From Nonomuraea sp. MG754425 (lineage in GTDB: Bacteria; Actinomycetota; Actinomycetes; Streptosporangiales; Streptosporangiaceae): a stretch of 36,759 bases of DNA. The notes below the pieces were generated by a model. That model was not told the DNA's origin. It searched no databases and saw nothing but the letters and a program-made list of their open reading frames with translations. The stretch covers positions 1 through 36,759 of the forward strand of contig NZ_SSXE01000168.1 of the NCBI RefSeq assembly GCF_021699195.1, in the 5' to 3' direction. Within the stretch, counting starts at the first letter, position 1. Each line of letters starts with the position of its first letter. The position numbers and the translations under genes are program-made. Shown here in pieces: positions 13,823-22,100 of the stretch.

Positions 13823-14656
13823 ATGCGTCAGCGTGCCATCCGAAACCTGGCGAAGCTGGAGCCGGCTCACGCGCGGCTCACTCGCGTCCTTGACGCCGCC
13901 GCGGGTGGGAAGAACCATTTCGTGGCGGACCGAGATGTCATGCGCCGCTACGATCAGGCCGCTCCCATCACCACGACTGCCGCCAGAGCCGTGCTCCAGT
14001 ATTTACGCCGCGTGGTGCGTCATCTGGCGGGTGCGGGTGTGGACCAGTTCGTGATCGTCGGAAGTGGTGTGCCCAGCGGTCTGCCACCGGGCGGGCAGTT
14101 GCACGACGTCGCCCGTGACGCCTTGGGCGGCCCGACGCCGCGCGTGGTCTACGTGGAAAGCGACCCTATGGTGCTGGCCGGAGCGAGGGCGACGATCGAG
14201 CCGATCAGCGACCTCGTCCGCGTCGTCGAGGGCGATGTGGGCGAGATCGACGAACTCCTCGACGACCGGGTGCTGCAGACGTTCCTCGACTGGGACCGGC
14301 CCATGGCCGTGCTGCTGCTGTCCACCTACAGCCTGAACGACGACGAGTACTTCCAGTACGTGATCAAGCGCATCCGGCAGGCGGTCCCGGAACGGAGTTA
14401 CCTGTCGCTGATGCAGACCACGTTCGACGCCGTTCCGGCGGAGCTGCTGCCGGCCATTCACGACCTGCTGGCGATGACGCTGCCGGGCCACGCGATACGC
14501 ACCAGAGAGGAGGTCGAGGCGTTGCTCGATGGTCTGGTGCTGGTGGATCCGGGACTGGTGTGGGTTCCGGACTGGCGGCCCGACGGCCACGACACCGCCT
14601 GCGTGCAACAACCGAGCGCGTCCGGCAACTACGGCGCCGTGGCCGCGATCCCCTGA
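13823..14656 (+). CDS. SAM-dependent methyltransferase, DUF574 (Methyltransf_19) family, divergent
   Basis: A 277-residue protein starting at ATG 13823, with GGGGAAAGGGG upstream at about nine bases. The family pattern GGKDNFxADR appears as GGKNHFVADRDVMRR at residues about 28-42. The SAM-site stretch normally reading QFLDIGTGLPT is QFVIVGSGVPSG here, and the usual VYVDNDP is VYVESDP, so the cofactor site is recognisable but drifted. The rest (RVVEGDVGEIDELL, DWDRPMAVLLLSTYSLNDDE) follows the family. These proteins are common in Streptomyces-type genomes beside DUF5753 regulators, as here, but their substrates are unknown. Leu61 is encoded by TTA. The gene ends in a short convergent gap before the DUF4253 gene. 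Confidence 0.82.
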   Translation: MRQRAIRNLAKLEPAHARLTRVLDAAAGGKNHFVADRDVMRRYDQAAPITTTAARAVLQYLRRVVRHLAGAGVDQFVIVGSGVPSGLPPGGQLHDVARDALGGPTPRVVYVESDPMVLAGARATIEPISDLVRVVEGDVGEIDELLDDRVLQTFLDWDRPMAVLLLSTYSLNDDEYFQYVIKRIRQAVPERSYLSLMQTTFDAVPAELLPAIHDLLAMTLPGHAIRTREEVEALLDGLVLVDPGLVWVPDWRPDGHDTACVQQPSASGNYGAVAAIP

Positions 14657-14660
14657 CGCT

Positions 14661-14684
14661 CGAGCCTCGACGGCCGCGGGCTCG
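14661..14684. terminator. Weak hairpin between convergent genes
   Basis: Six-base arms CGAGCC and GGCTCG with a 12-base loop sit just after the methyltransferase stop. There is no T-tract. The remaining spacer to 14739 shows nothing else recognisable. Confidence 0.3.
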
Positions 14685-14739
14685 GCCGCTCCACCCGCCG
14701 GGCCCTTGGCCGGCTCGACGCCGGACGCGCGCACCACCA

Positions 14740-15543
14740 TCACAGCCAGGGGCACAGCCAGGGGCACAGCCAGGGGCACAGCCAGGGGCACAGCCAGGGG
14801 CACAGCCAGGGGCACAGCCAGGGGCACAGCCAGGGGCACACGTGTAACGCGTGCTCGGCGTCGGCCGGCGGCGCGGCCACGCTCAGCTCCAGCGTGTTGA
14901 AGCCGATGCTCACCACCCGCGCCCCGAACCGGTCCTCCCAACTGCGCACCACCGCCGCCATCGGCACCATCCACTCGTTGTGGTGCAGCGCCCCCTGCCA
15001 GCCCATCACCGCCAGGGCGTCGGCGCCCCGGCCGGCGGCGACCAGGCCGATCGGCATGCCCCTGGCGGCCAGTTCGCCCGCCAGCCAGCCGGCGACCGCC
15101 TCGGGATCGGCCTTCGGCACGCCGGGCGCGGCCGGGCCCGGACAGATCGCGCCGTACGGCTCCAGCTCGTCGAGCGCGTCCGGGGGCATCTGGGCCACCC
15201 ACTCCTGCCACACCTCGGCCATGAAGCCCTCGGCGGTGAAGTGGTCGATGTGGAGGGGGTCGTCCGGCACGACCTGCCCGATGGCCCAGGGCTGCGCCGT
15301 CTCGTCCAGCAGCAGCGGCCACAGGCCGCTGTGGGGGTGCCACTCGCGCAGCAGCCGCCAGTCGGCGCCGGCCACCGGATCGTCGCTCATCCAGAACGCC
15401 GGCCGCGCCGGCTCGCCCTGCCCGGTGTAGCCGGGATCCGGCCAGACCACGTCACCGGGGGGCAGCGCCACGGGCAGCGTGCGCCCCCTGCCGCCGTCGG
15501 CGAACAGGGTGCCCAGCTCGCGTGGCAGCCGATGATCGCTCAT
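14740..15543 (-). CDS. DUF4253 domain protein with a CPWL-repeat C-terminus
   Basis: A 267-residue protein beginning at ATG 15543 (weak GGTAGGG site upstream). Residues from about 125 onward fit DUF4253: GLVAAGRGADALAVMGWQGA, then MAAVVRSWEDRFGARVV, GFNTLELSVAAPP, and AEHALHVCP, the position where DUF4253 proteins usually reach their closing AEHxxFCPDN segment. Instead of the usual ending, the frame enters eight perfect CPWL tetrapeptides and stops. The repeat therefore seems to have replaced or overrun the original C-terminus, adding eight cysteines and eight tryptophans. Leu233, just before the repeat, is encoded by TTA. DUF4253 has no known function; members often sit beside toxin-immunity-like genes (general impression, not evidence here). 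The N-terminal 120 residues are not recognised. Confidence 0.85.
   Translation of the reverse strand: MSDHRLPRELGTLFADGGRGRTLPVALPPGDVVWPDPGYTGQGEPARPAFWMSDDPVAGADWRLLREWHPHSGLWPLLLDETAQPWAIGQVVPDDPLHIDHFTAEGFMAEVWQEWVAQMPPDALDELEPYGAICPGPAAPGVPKADPEAVAGWLAGELAARGMPIGLVAAGRGADALAVMGWQGALHHNEWMVPMAAVVRSWEDRFGARVVSIGFNTLELSVAAPPADAEHALHVCPWLCPWLCPWLCPWLCPWLCPWLCPWLCPWL
14741..14840. repeat. 12-bp tandem repeat, 8.3 copies, inside a coding region
   Basis: Eight perfect copies of CACAGCCAGGGG (14741-14836) plus a four-base partial copy. The unit is a multiple of three, so copy-number change keeps the minus-strand DUF4253 frame and only alters the number of CPWL units. The first copy runs directly into the stop codon. 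Perfect identity between copies implies recent expansion or active slippage. Confidence 0.97.
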
Positions 15544-15664
15544 GCCCTACCGTTCCGATACCGAATGCTGTCTCGGAGATGGTAATGGCCCCGGTCGCCT
15601 TGGCACCTGCCGCCTTCGCGTGCTTGTGAGCCTCCGACTCGCGTACCGGGCAGAATGGTGAACC

Positions 15665-16252
15665 GTGTTCCCTTTTGACGCGGTTCTCACTGACCTTGAC
15701 GGCGTGCTGCGCCACTTCGACCACGCCGCCCAGAGCGACATCGAGGCCCGCTACGGGCTGCCGCTGATGAAGACCGCCTTCGACCCCGAACTGATCCTGC
15801 CGCCGACACTCGGCCAGGTCACCGAGGCGCAGTGGGCCGAGTCGATCGCGGTGGCGCTCGGCGGCGACGAACGCGCGCGTCAGGCCGTGGCCGAGTTCAC
15901 GGCGATCCGCTTCTGGGTCGACGAGGACGTCAGGGCGCTGCTGGCCAGGGCGCAGGAGCGGGTGCCGGTGGTCATCGTGACCAACGCCATGGACACCCTG
16001 GAGGAGCACCTAGACCGGCTCGGTCTGACGTACTTCGCCGACGACGTGGTCAGCAGTGCCAGGGTCGGCGTGGCCAAGCCCGACCCGCGCATCTACGAGA
16101 TCGCCGCCGGGCGCGCCGGCGTCGCCCCGGAACGCTGCCTGTTCGTGGACGACCGGCTGCCGAACGTGGAGGCCGCCAGGCGGCTCGGCATGACCGGCGT
16201 GCACTACCGGACCTACGCCGACCTGGCGGCCGTCCTGGCCCAGCCGCTCTAG
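15665..16252 (+). CDS. HAD superfamily hydrolase
   Basis: A 195-residue cytosolic phosphatase-like protein. It starts at GTG 15665 with only a weak upstream site; the family N-terminus begins at once. All HAD motifs are present: DLDG with nucleophile Asp10 and acid/base Asp12, VVIVTNA (motif II Thr), GVAKPDPRIYE (motif III Lys) and CLFVDDRLPNV (motif IV acidic pair). A helical cap follows motif I, as in subfamily IA enzymes. Substrate is not predictable; sugar phosphates, nucleotides and phosphoglycolate are common for this group. It diverges from the DUF4253 gene and ends seven bases before the converging TenA-like gene. Confidence 0.88.
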   Translation: MFPFDAVLTDLDGVLRHFDHAAQSDIEARYGLPLMKTAFDPELILPPTLGQVTEAQWAESIAVALGGDERARQAVAEFTAIRFWVDEDVRALLARAQERVPVVIVTNAMDTLEEHLDRLGLTYFADDVVSSARVGVAKPDPRIYEIAAGRAGVAPERCLFVDDRLPNVEAARRLGMTGVHYRTYADLAAVLAQPL

Positions 16253-16259
16253 GGCCGGG

Positions 16260-16904
16260 TCAGCCGGTGGCCATGTCGAAGAAGGCCCGCTCCAGCTCCA
16301 CGGCCCGGCGGAAGACGCGCAGCACCTCCTGGCGGCGCTCCTCGTCCAGGTCCGCGCCCAGCCGGTCGAGTTCGCCGCGCAGGAACGCCACCCAGGCGCG
16401 GAACTCCGCGCCCTCGTGCAGCTCGATCCACTCCCGGTGCACGAAGCGCTCCGGCAGCGGCGCGGTGGCCCGCGAGGCCCAGCCGAGGTAACACCACTCG
16501 GCCACGCACAGCACGGCGGCGATCAGCGGGTAGTCCTGCGTCGCGCGTACCTCGTCCATCAGCTCCCTGAACGCCGCCGTCACCGGTTCGAGCGGCGCCT
16601 CGGTCCGCCCGTCCAGTTCGGCCAGCGCCCGGTGGAAGTACGTCTTCTCCTCGGTGGTGGCCACCTGCCCGAGGAACCTCCCGTACGGGACCCGCGCCTC
16701 GAAGGTGTCGGCACTGGCCACGGCCGCGCCGAGCAGCGCCGTGAAGGAGTCCACGAACTGGAAGTCCTGCTCCAGGTAGCGCCGCATCGCGTCGTCGGCC
16801 ACCGTCCCCTCGGTGATGGCCGTCGCGAAGGGGTGGGTCACCACCGCCGTCCACTCGGGCTCGCACTGCCGTCTCAACCACTCGCTGAACGCTCGCTCAC
16901 TCAT
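16260..16904 (-). CDS. TenA/THI-4 family protein
   Basis: A 214-residue all-helical protein of the TenA (thiaminase II / aminopyrimidine aminohydrolase) family. ATG 16904 begins the conserved N-terminus (SEWLRRQCEPEWTAVVTHPF). Further matches are MRRYLEQDFQFVDSFTALLG and LIAAVLCVAEWCYLGWAS. In classical TenA the salvage cysteine lies in the last of these helices. Here the segment reads VAEWCYLGW, with a glutamate, closer to the TenA_E subclass that lacks that cysteine. Cys133-like residues nearby leave this uncertain. TenA proteins salvage the pyrimidine part of thiamine, but no other thiamine gene is nearby. The gene follows the TIGR03118 gene after a hairpin. Confidence 0.85.
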   Translation of the reverse strand: MSERAFSEWLRRQCEPEWTAVVTHPFATAITEGTVADDAMRRYLEQDFQFVDSFTALLGAAVASADTFEARVPYGRFLGQVATTEEKTYFHRALAELDGRTEAPLEPVTAAFRELMDEVRATQDYPLIAAVLCVAEWCYLGWASRATAPLPERFVHREWIELHEGAEFRAWVAFLRGELDRLGADLDEERRQEVLRVFRRAVELERAFFDMATG

Positions 16905-16947
16905 GACCCGGACTCTAGAGGCCGCCGCGGTCGCGGGTCGCGCCGGG

Positions 16948-17007
16948 ACCGCCGCCCCCGCCCCGGTGGGCGAGCTGCGCTTCTCGCCGGGGGCAGGGGG
17001 CGGCGGT
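16948..17007 (-). terminator. Large imperfect GC hairpin downstream of the TIGR03118 gene
   Basis: ACCGCCGCCCCC (16948-16959) can pair with GGGGGCGGCGGT (16996-17007), with further partial pairing of GCCCC and GGGGC inside. It stands right after the stop of the minus-strand secreted protein gene, where a terminator is expected. No T-tract is seen. Confidence 0.5.
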
Positions 17008-17021
17008 GGCCTGAGAGCCGG

Positions 17022-18155
17022 TCAGTACCCGCCGTAGGGGTTCTGGGTGGCGGGGGCGCTCGGCTTGTGGCTCGCCGAAGGCGACGGGCTGCTCGACGGC
17101 GTGCCCGCCGCCCCGGTGGAGCTCACCTTCGTGCCCTGCGGGGAGATGACCCCGATCAGGCCGTGCTTGGTGCCGTCGATGCCGGCGGAGAACCACAGGG
17201 CGCTCTCGCCGCCGGTCGCGGCGGTGCCCGGCTGCAGGTCCCAGAGGCCGGGCAGCACGATCTGCTTGCCGTTGGAGGCGCGCAGGGCGCCCAGGTGCCG
17301 CCCGCCCTTGTACGCGTGCACGGTGCCGTCGCCGAAGTTGCCGACCAGCAGCGAGCCCGTGAACTGGCCCCAGCCCTTGGGCGCGGCGGTGAGGCCCCAG
17401 GGGGCGTTCAGCCCGACGCGGGAGATGCGGCCGGTCAGCCGTCCCTCGGCGTTGAAGCGGCTGACGAAGCCCTTGCCGCTGCCGAAGACCGGCTTGCCGG
17501 TCTTCGTGTCCCGCAGCGCGTAGGCGACCCAGACGTTGCCGTTGGCCACCGCCACGTTGTAGGCGTTGTAGCCCTTCGGCAGCGAGCTGTCCCTGAACTG
17601 CCACGAGGCCAGGCGGATGCGCCGGAAGTCCTCGTCGAAGGCGTGCACGCGTCCGCCGGCGAAGTCGGCGGCCAGCAGGAACGCCTCGTCCTCGGTCTGG
17701 ACGAGCTCCAGCCCCTTGTAGTCGGCCCCGCGGGTGAAGGCCGCGATGACCGCGTTGGCCGGGTCGGCCTCGGCGTTCCAGCCGGAGATGGCCCCGGACG
17801 GGCTGGAGAAGATGAACGTGGCGGGCCTGCCCTTCACGGTGAAGCCCTCGCCGGGGTTGAACACCTGGCCCGTCGGGGCTCCGCCCGGGATGGCCACCTC
17901 GGTCTTCTCCTTCTTGCCCGTGCCGGAGTAGACGGTGGCGCTGCCGGTGCCGGTGTTGGAGACCCACAGCGTCTTTCCCATGGCCAGGCCCCACGGGTTG
18001 ACGACCTTGGGGTCGGTGACCGGGGCCTTGCCCCGAACGTCCGACACAAGGTTGGTGACGTCGAAACGCGTCCTGGTGGTGGCGTGTGCGGGAGTGGTGA
18101 GAGTCGCTCCCAGAACGACCGCAACAGCGCAGAGTGTGATGATGCGTGGCCGCAT
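17022..18155 (-). CDS. Secreted TIGR03118 family beta-propeller-like protein
   Basis: A 377-residue exported protein. ATG 18155 has a perfect AGGAGG six bases upstream. Residues 1-25 are a signal peptide (core LCAVAVVLGATLTTPAHA). The body matches the TIGR03118 family: TNLVSDVRGKAPVTDPKVVN, NPWGLAMG, WVSNTGTGSATVYSG, VAIPGG, PTGQVFN, YKGLEL, AYNVAVANGNVWVAY, NAPWGLTAAP and GNFGDGTVHAY. These repeats are NHL-like and suggest a beta-propeller. The last 40 residues are a Ser/Pro/Thr-rich tail (SSSPSPSASHKPSAPATQ), probably a flexible wall-spanning or glycosylated end; no LPXTG motif is seen. Function is unknown. It diverges from the polyphosphate glucokinase gene. Confidence 0.88.
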   Translation of the reverse strand: MRPRIITLCAVAVVLGATLTTPAHATTRTRFDVTNLVSDVRGKAPVTDPKVVNPWGLAMGKTLWVSNTGTGSATVYSGTGKKEKTEVAIPGGAPTGQVFNPGEGFTVKGRPATFIFSSPSGAISGWNAEADPANAVIAAFTRGADYKGLELVQTEDEAFLLAADFAGGRVHAFDEDFRRIRLASWQFRDSSLPKGYNAYNVAVANGNVWVAYALRDTKTGKPVFGSGKGFVSRFNAEGRLTGRISRVGLNAPWGLTAAPKGWGQFTGSLLVGNFGDGTVHAYKGGRHLGALRASNGKQIVLPGLWDLQPGTAATGGESALWFSAGIDGTKHGLIGVISPQGTKVSSTGAAGTPSSSPSPSASHKPSAPATQNPYGGY

Positions 18156-18264
18156 CCGTTGCCTCCTAATTAGCGCTTGTGACGCGAGATACGCGGAGCG
18201 GCGGGGGCAGGTTCAGCCGGGTCCGGAATTAGAGTTCTCGTGTCCGCGGGGTAGATGGAGGATC

Positions 18265-18999
18265 ATGAACGTGCTGGGCATCGACATCGGCGGCTCGGGG
18301 ATCAAGGGCGCGCCGGTCGACACGAAGGCCGGTGAGCTGGTGGAAGATCGGCTGCGCATCCCCACCCCGGAGCCGTCGTCGCCGCCCGCGGTGGCGAAGG
18401 TGGTGAAGTCCATCCGCGCGCATTTCGGATGGACCGGTCCCGTCGGGGTGACCTTCCCCGGCGTCGTGGTGGACGGCGTGGTCAGGACGGCCGCCAACGT
18501 GGACCCGTCCTGGGTCGGGGTGGACGCGGCGCGGTTGTTCGGCGAGGCGACGGTGCTGAACGACGCCGACGCCGCCGGGCTGGCCGAGATGAGCTTCGGG
18601 TGCGGGCGGGGGCACGAGGGCACCGTCCTGGTGCTGACGTTCGGCACGGGGATCGGCAGTGCCCTGTTCATCGACGGCGTGCTGGTGCCCAACACCGAGC
18701 TGGGGCACCTGGAGCTGCACGGCAAGGACGCCGAGCACCGGGCCTCGTCGCGGGTCCGTGAGGATCACGAGATGAGCTGGGACAAGTGGGGCGAGCGGGT
18801 GGAGGAGTACCTGAAGCACGTCGAGATGCTGTTCTCGCCCGCGCTGATCGTGATCGGCGGGGGCGTCAGCAAGAAGGCGGACAAGTTCCTGCCGCACGTG
18901 CACATCGACACGCCCGTGGTGCCGGCCGCCCTGCTGAACCAGGCGGGCATCATCGGCGCGGCCCAGGCGGCGGCCGGCCTCGCACGCAGAGCCCACTGA
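18265..18999 (+). CDS. ppgK: Polyphosphate glucokinase
   Basis: A 244-residue ROK-family kinase that phosphorylates glucose using polyphosphate (and often ATP), feeding glycolysis. ATG 18265 has GGAGG upstream at three bases from GATC-ATG. The phosphate-binding motif DIGGSGIKG is at residues 7-15, catalytic Asp102 in LNDADAAG, FGTGIGSALF at about 126-135, and ELGHLELHGKDAEHRASSRVRE, which is diagnostic of PpgK. IVIGGGVSKKADKFLPHV closes the domain. Length is close to the roughly 250-270 of other actinobacterial PpgK proteins. The frame is open upstream, but that part has no family match. It is followed after 108 bases by hrpA. Confidence 0.95.
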   Translation: MNVLGIDIGGSGIKGAPVDTKAGELVEDRLRIPTPEPSSPPAVAKVVKSIRAHFGWTGPVGVTFPGVVVDGVVRTAANVDPSWVGVDAARLFGEATVLNDADAAGLAEMSFGCGRGHEGTVLVLTFGTGIGSALFIDGVLVPNTELGHLELHGKDAEHRASSRVREDHEMSWDKWGERVEEYLKHVEMLFSPALIVIGGGVSKKADKFLPHVHIDTPVVPAALLNQAGIIGAAQAAAGLARRAH

Positions 19000-19107
19000 C
19001 CTCCGCAGCGCCGGGGGCCGCGATATTGGGATGCGCGAGGCGGGCGCGGTCGGGCACCATGGGCGGTTGGCTCCGGGGCCACGGGGCTCAAATATCCTGA
19101 TAGCAGT

Positions 19108-22100
19108 ATGGGAACGCCTTCGTTGTCCTCTCCACTCGCCGAGCTCCAGTCTCGCCTGCCCGATCTCATGCCGCGCGACCAGCGGCGGTTGCGGCGCAGG
19201 CTCGACGGCATGCGCCGGGTGCGCTCCCGCGAAGCCCGGGACAAGATCGTCGCGGAGATCCTCGCCGACCTGGAACGGGCGGAGCAACGCCTGACCCGCC
19301 GCCGCGAAGCCGTACCGGTAGTGAAATATCCGGAAAATCTGCCGGTTTCGCAGCGCAAAGACGACATCCTCGCGGCCATCCGCGACCACCAGGTCGTGAT
19401 CATCGCGGGCGAGACGGGCTCCGGCAAGACCACCCAGATCCCCAAGATCTGCCTGGAACTGGGCCGGGGCGTACGCGGCCTGATCGGCCACACCCAGCCC
19501 CGCCGCATCGCCGCCCGCACCGTGGCCGAGCGCATCGCCGAGGAACTCGGCACCGACCTCGGCGAGGTGGTCGGCTACAAGGTGCGCTTCACCGACCAGG
19601 CCGGCGACCGCACCCTGGTCAAGCTCATGACCGACGGCATCCTGCTGGCCGAGCTGCAGAACGACCGCATGCTCGACCAGTACGACACGCTGATCATCGA
19701 CGAGGCCCACGAGCGCAGCCTCAACATCGACTTCATCCTCGGCTACCTCAAACAGCTCCTCCCCAAGCGCCCCGACCTCAAGGTCGTCATCACCAGCGCC
19801 ACGATCGACCCCGAGCGCTTCTCGCGCCACTTCGACGACGCGCCGATCATCGAGGTGTCCGGCCGCACGTACCCGGTCGAGGTGCGCTACCGGCCGCTGG
19901 AGGAGGACGACGACCAGACGCAGGGCATCGTCGACGCCTGCAGGGAGCTGATCGGGGAGGGGCCCGGCGACATCCTGGTGTTCCTGTCGGGCGAGCGGGA
20001 GATCCGCGACGCCGCCGACGCGCTGGCCAAGGCCGAGTTCCGCAACACCGAGATCCTCCCGCTCTACGCCCGGCTCAGCGCGGCCGAGCAGCACCGCGTC
20101 TTCCAGCGGCACACCGGCCGCCGGGTCGTGCTGGCCACCAACGTCGCCGAGACCTCCCTCACCGTCCCCGGCATCAAGTACGTCGTCGATCCCGGCTTCG
20201 CGCGCATCTCCCGCTACAGCCACCGCACCAAGGTGCAGCGGCTGCCCATCGAGGCGGTCTCGCAGGCCAGCGCCAACCAGCGAAAGGGCCGCTCCGGGCG
20301 TACCTCCGACGGCATCTGCGTGCGGCTCTACGAGGAGGAGGACTTCCTCGGCCGGCCGGAGTTCACCGACCCCGAGATCCTGCGTACCAACCTGGCCTCC
20401 GTCATCCTGCAGATGACCTCGATCGGGCTGGGCGACATCGAGGCGTTCCCGTTCGTCGAGCCGCCCGACCGCCGCCAGGTCAAGGACGGCGTCAGCCTGC
20501 TGCACGAGCTGGGCGCGTTCGACGAGCACGGCAAGCTCACCGGCGTCGGCCGCCGGCTCGCGCAGCTCCCTGTCGACCCGCGCCTGGGCCGCATGGTCCT
20601 GGAGGCCGAGAAGAACGGCTGCCTGCGCGAGGTCATGGTGATCGCCGCCGCCCTGTCCATCCAGGATCCGCGCGAGCGTCCGGCCGACAAGCAGCAGCAG
20701 GCCGACGAGAAGCACCGCCGCTTCGCCGACCCCGAGTCCGACTTCATGGCCTACCTCAACCTGTGGAACTACCTGCGCGACAAGCAGAAGGAGCTGTCCT
20801 CCAGCGCGTTCCGGCGGTTGTGCAAGGCCGAGTTCCTCAACTACCTGCGCGTCCGCGAGTGGCAGGACATCTACAGCCAGGTGCGCCAGTCGCTCGGCGC
20901 CCAGCTCGACAGCGGCCCGGCGGCCCCCTACCACGTGCACGCCTCGCTGCTGGTCGGCCTGCTGTCGCACATCGGGGTCAAGGACGTCGTGGAGAAACGC
21001 GGCTCCGACGGCCGCCGGCCGATCCAGGAGTACCTGGGGGCCCGCAACGCCCGCTTCGCCATCTTCCCCGGCTCCACGCTGGCCAGGAAGCAGCCCCAGT
21101 GGGTCATGTCGGCCGAGCTGGTCGAGACCTCGCGCCTGTGGGCCAGGGTCAACGCCAAGATCGAGCCCGACTGGGTCGAGCCGCTCGCCCAGCACCTCGT
21201 CAAGCGCACCTACTCCGAGCCGCACTGGGAGAAGAACCAGGGCGCCGTGATCGCCCTGGAGAAGGTCACCCTGTACGGCGTGCCGCTGGTGACCGCCCGC
21301 AAGGTCAACTACGGCCGCATCGACCCCGACCTGTCGCGCGAGTTGTTCATCAGGCACGCGCTGGTCGAGGGCGACTGGGACACCCACCACAAGTTCCTCA
21401 AGGAGAACCGCCGGCTGCTCGGCGAGGTCGAGGAGCTGGAGAACCGCGCCCGCCGCCGCGACATCATGGTGGACGACGAGGCCCTGTTCGACTTCTACGA
21501 CCAGCGGGTGCCGGCCGAGGTGGTCTCGGCCCGCCACTTCGACTCCTGGTGGAAGAAGACCAGGCAGGAGCAGCCCGAGCTGCTCACCTTCTCGCCGGAG
21601 ATGCTGGTCAACGAGGGCGCCGACGTCAGCGCCCGCGACTACCCCGACGCCTGGAAGCAGCTCGGCCAGCGGATGCGGCTGACCTACCAGTTCGAGCCGG
21701 GCGCCGACGCCGACGGCGTCACCGTGCACGTGCCGCTCCAGGTGCTCAACCAGGTCAGCTCCGACGGCTTCGACTGGCAGATCCCCGGCCTGCGCGAGGA
21801 ACTGGTCACCGCCCTGATCCGCTCCCTGCCCAAGCACCTGCGCCGCAACTTCGTGCCCGCCCCCAACTTCGCCAGGCAGGTGATCGCCGGGGTCGAGCAA
21901 GGGGTCGAGCAGGGCGGCGAACCGTTGCTGGCGGCCGTCGAGCGCGAGCTGCTGCGGCTGACCGGCGTCCGGGTGCCGCGCGAGTCCTGGCAGCTCGACC
22001 AGGTGCCCGACCACCTGCGGATCACCTACCGGGTGATCGACGAGCGCAGGCAGACGGTGGCCGAGGACAAGGACCTCGACGCGCTCAAGCGCCGCCTGGC

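Noticed and set aside
14741..14840. Possible CRISPR array at the direct repeats
   Set aside because: The units are 12 bases, contiguous and without spacers, and lie in a coding frame, so this is a minisatellite.
14560..14900. Plus-strand frames reading the 12-bp repeat as GAQP or ARGT repeats
   Set aside because: The repeat is open in several frames because of its composition; only the minus-strand frame continues into a recognised domain (DUF4253).
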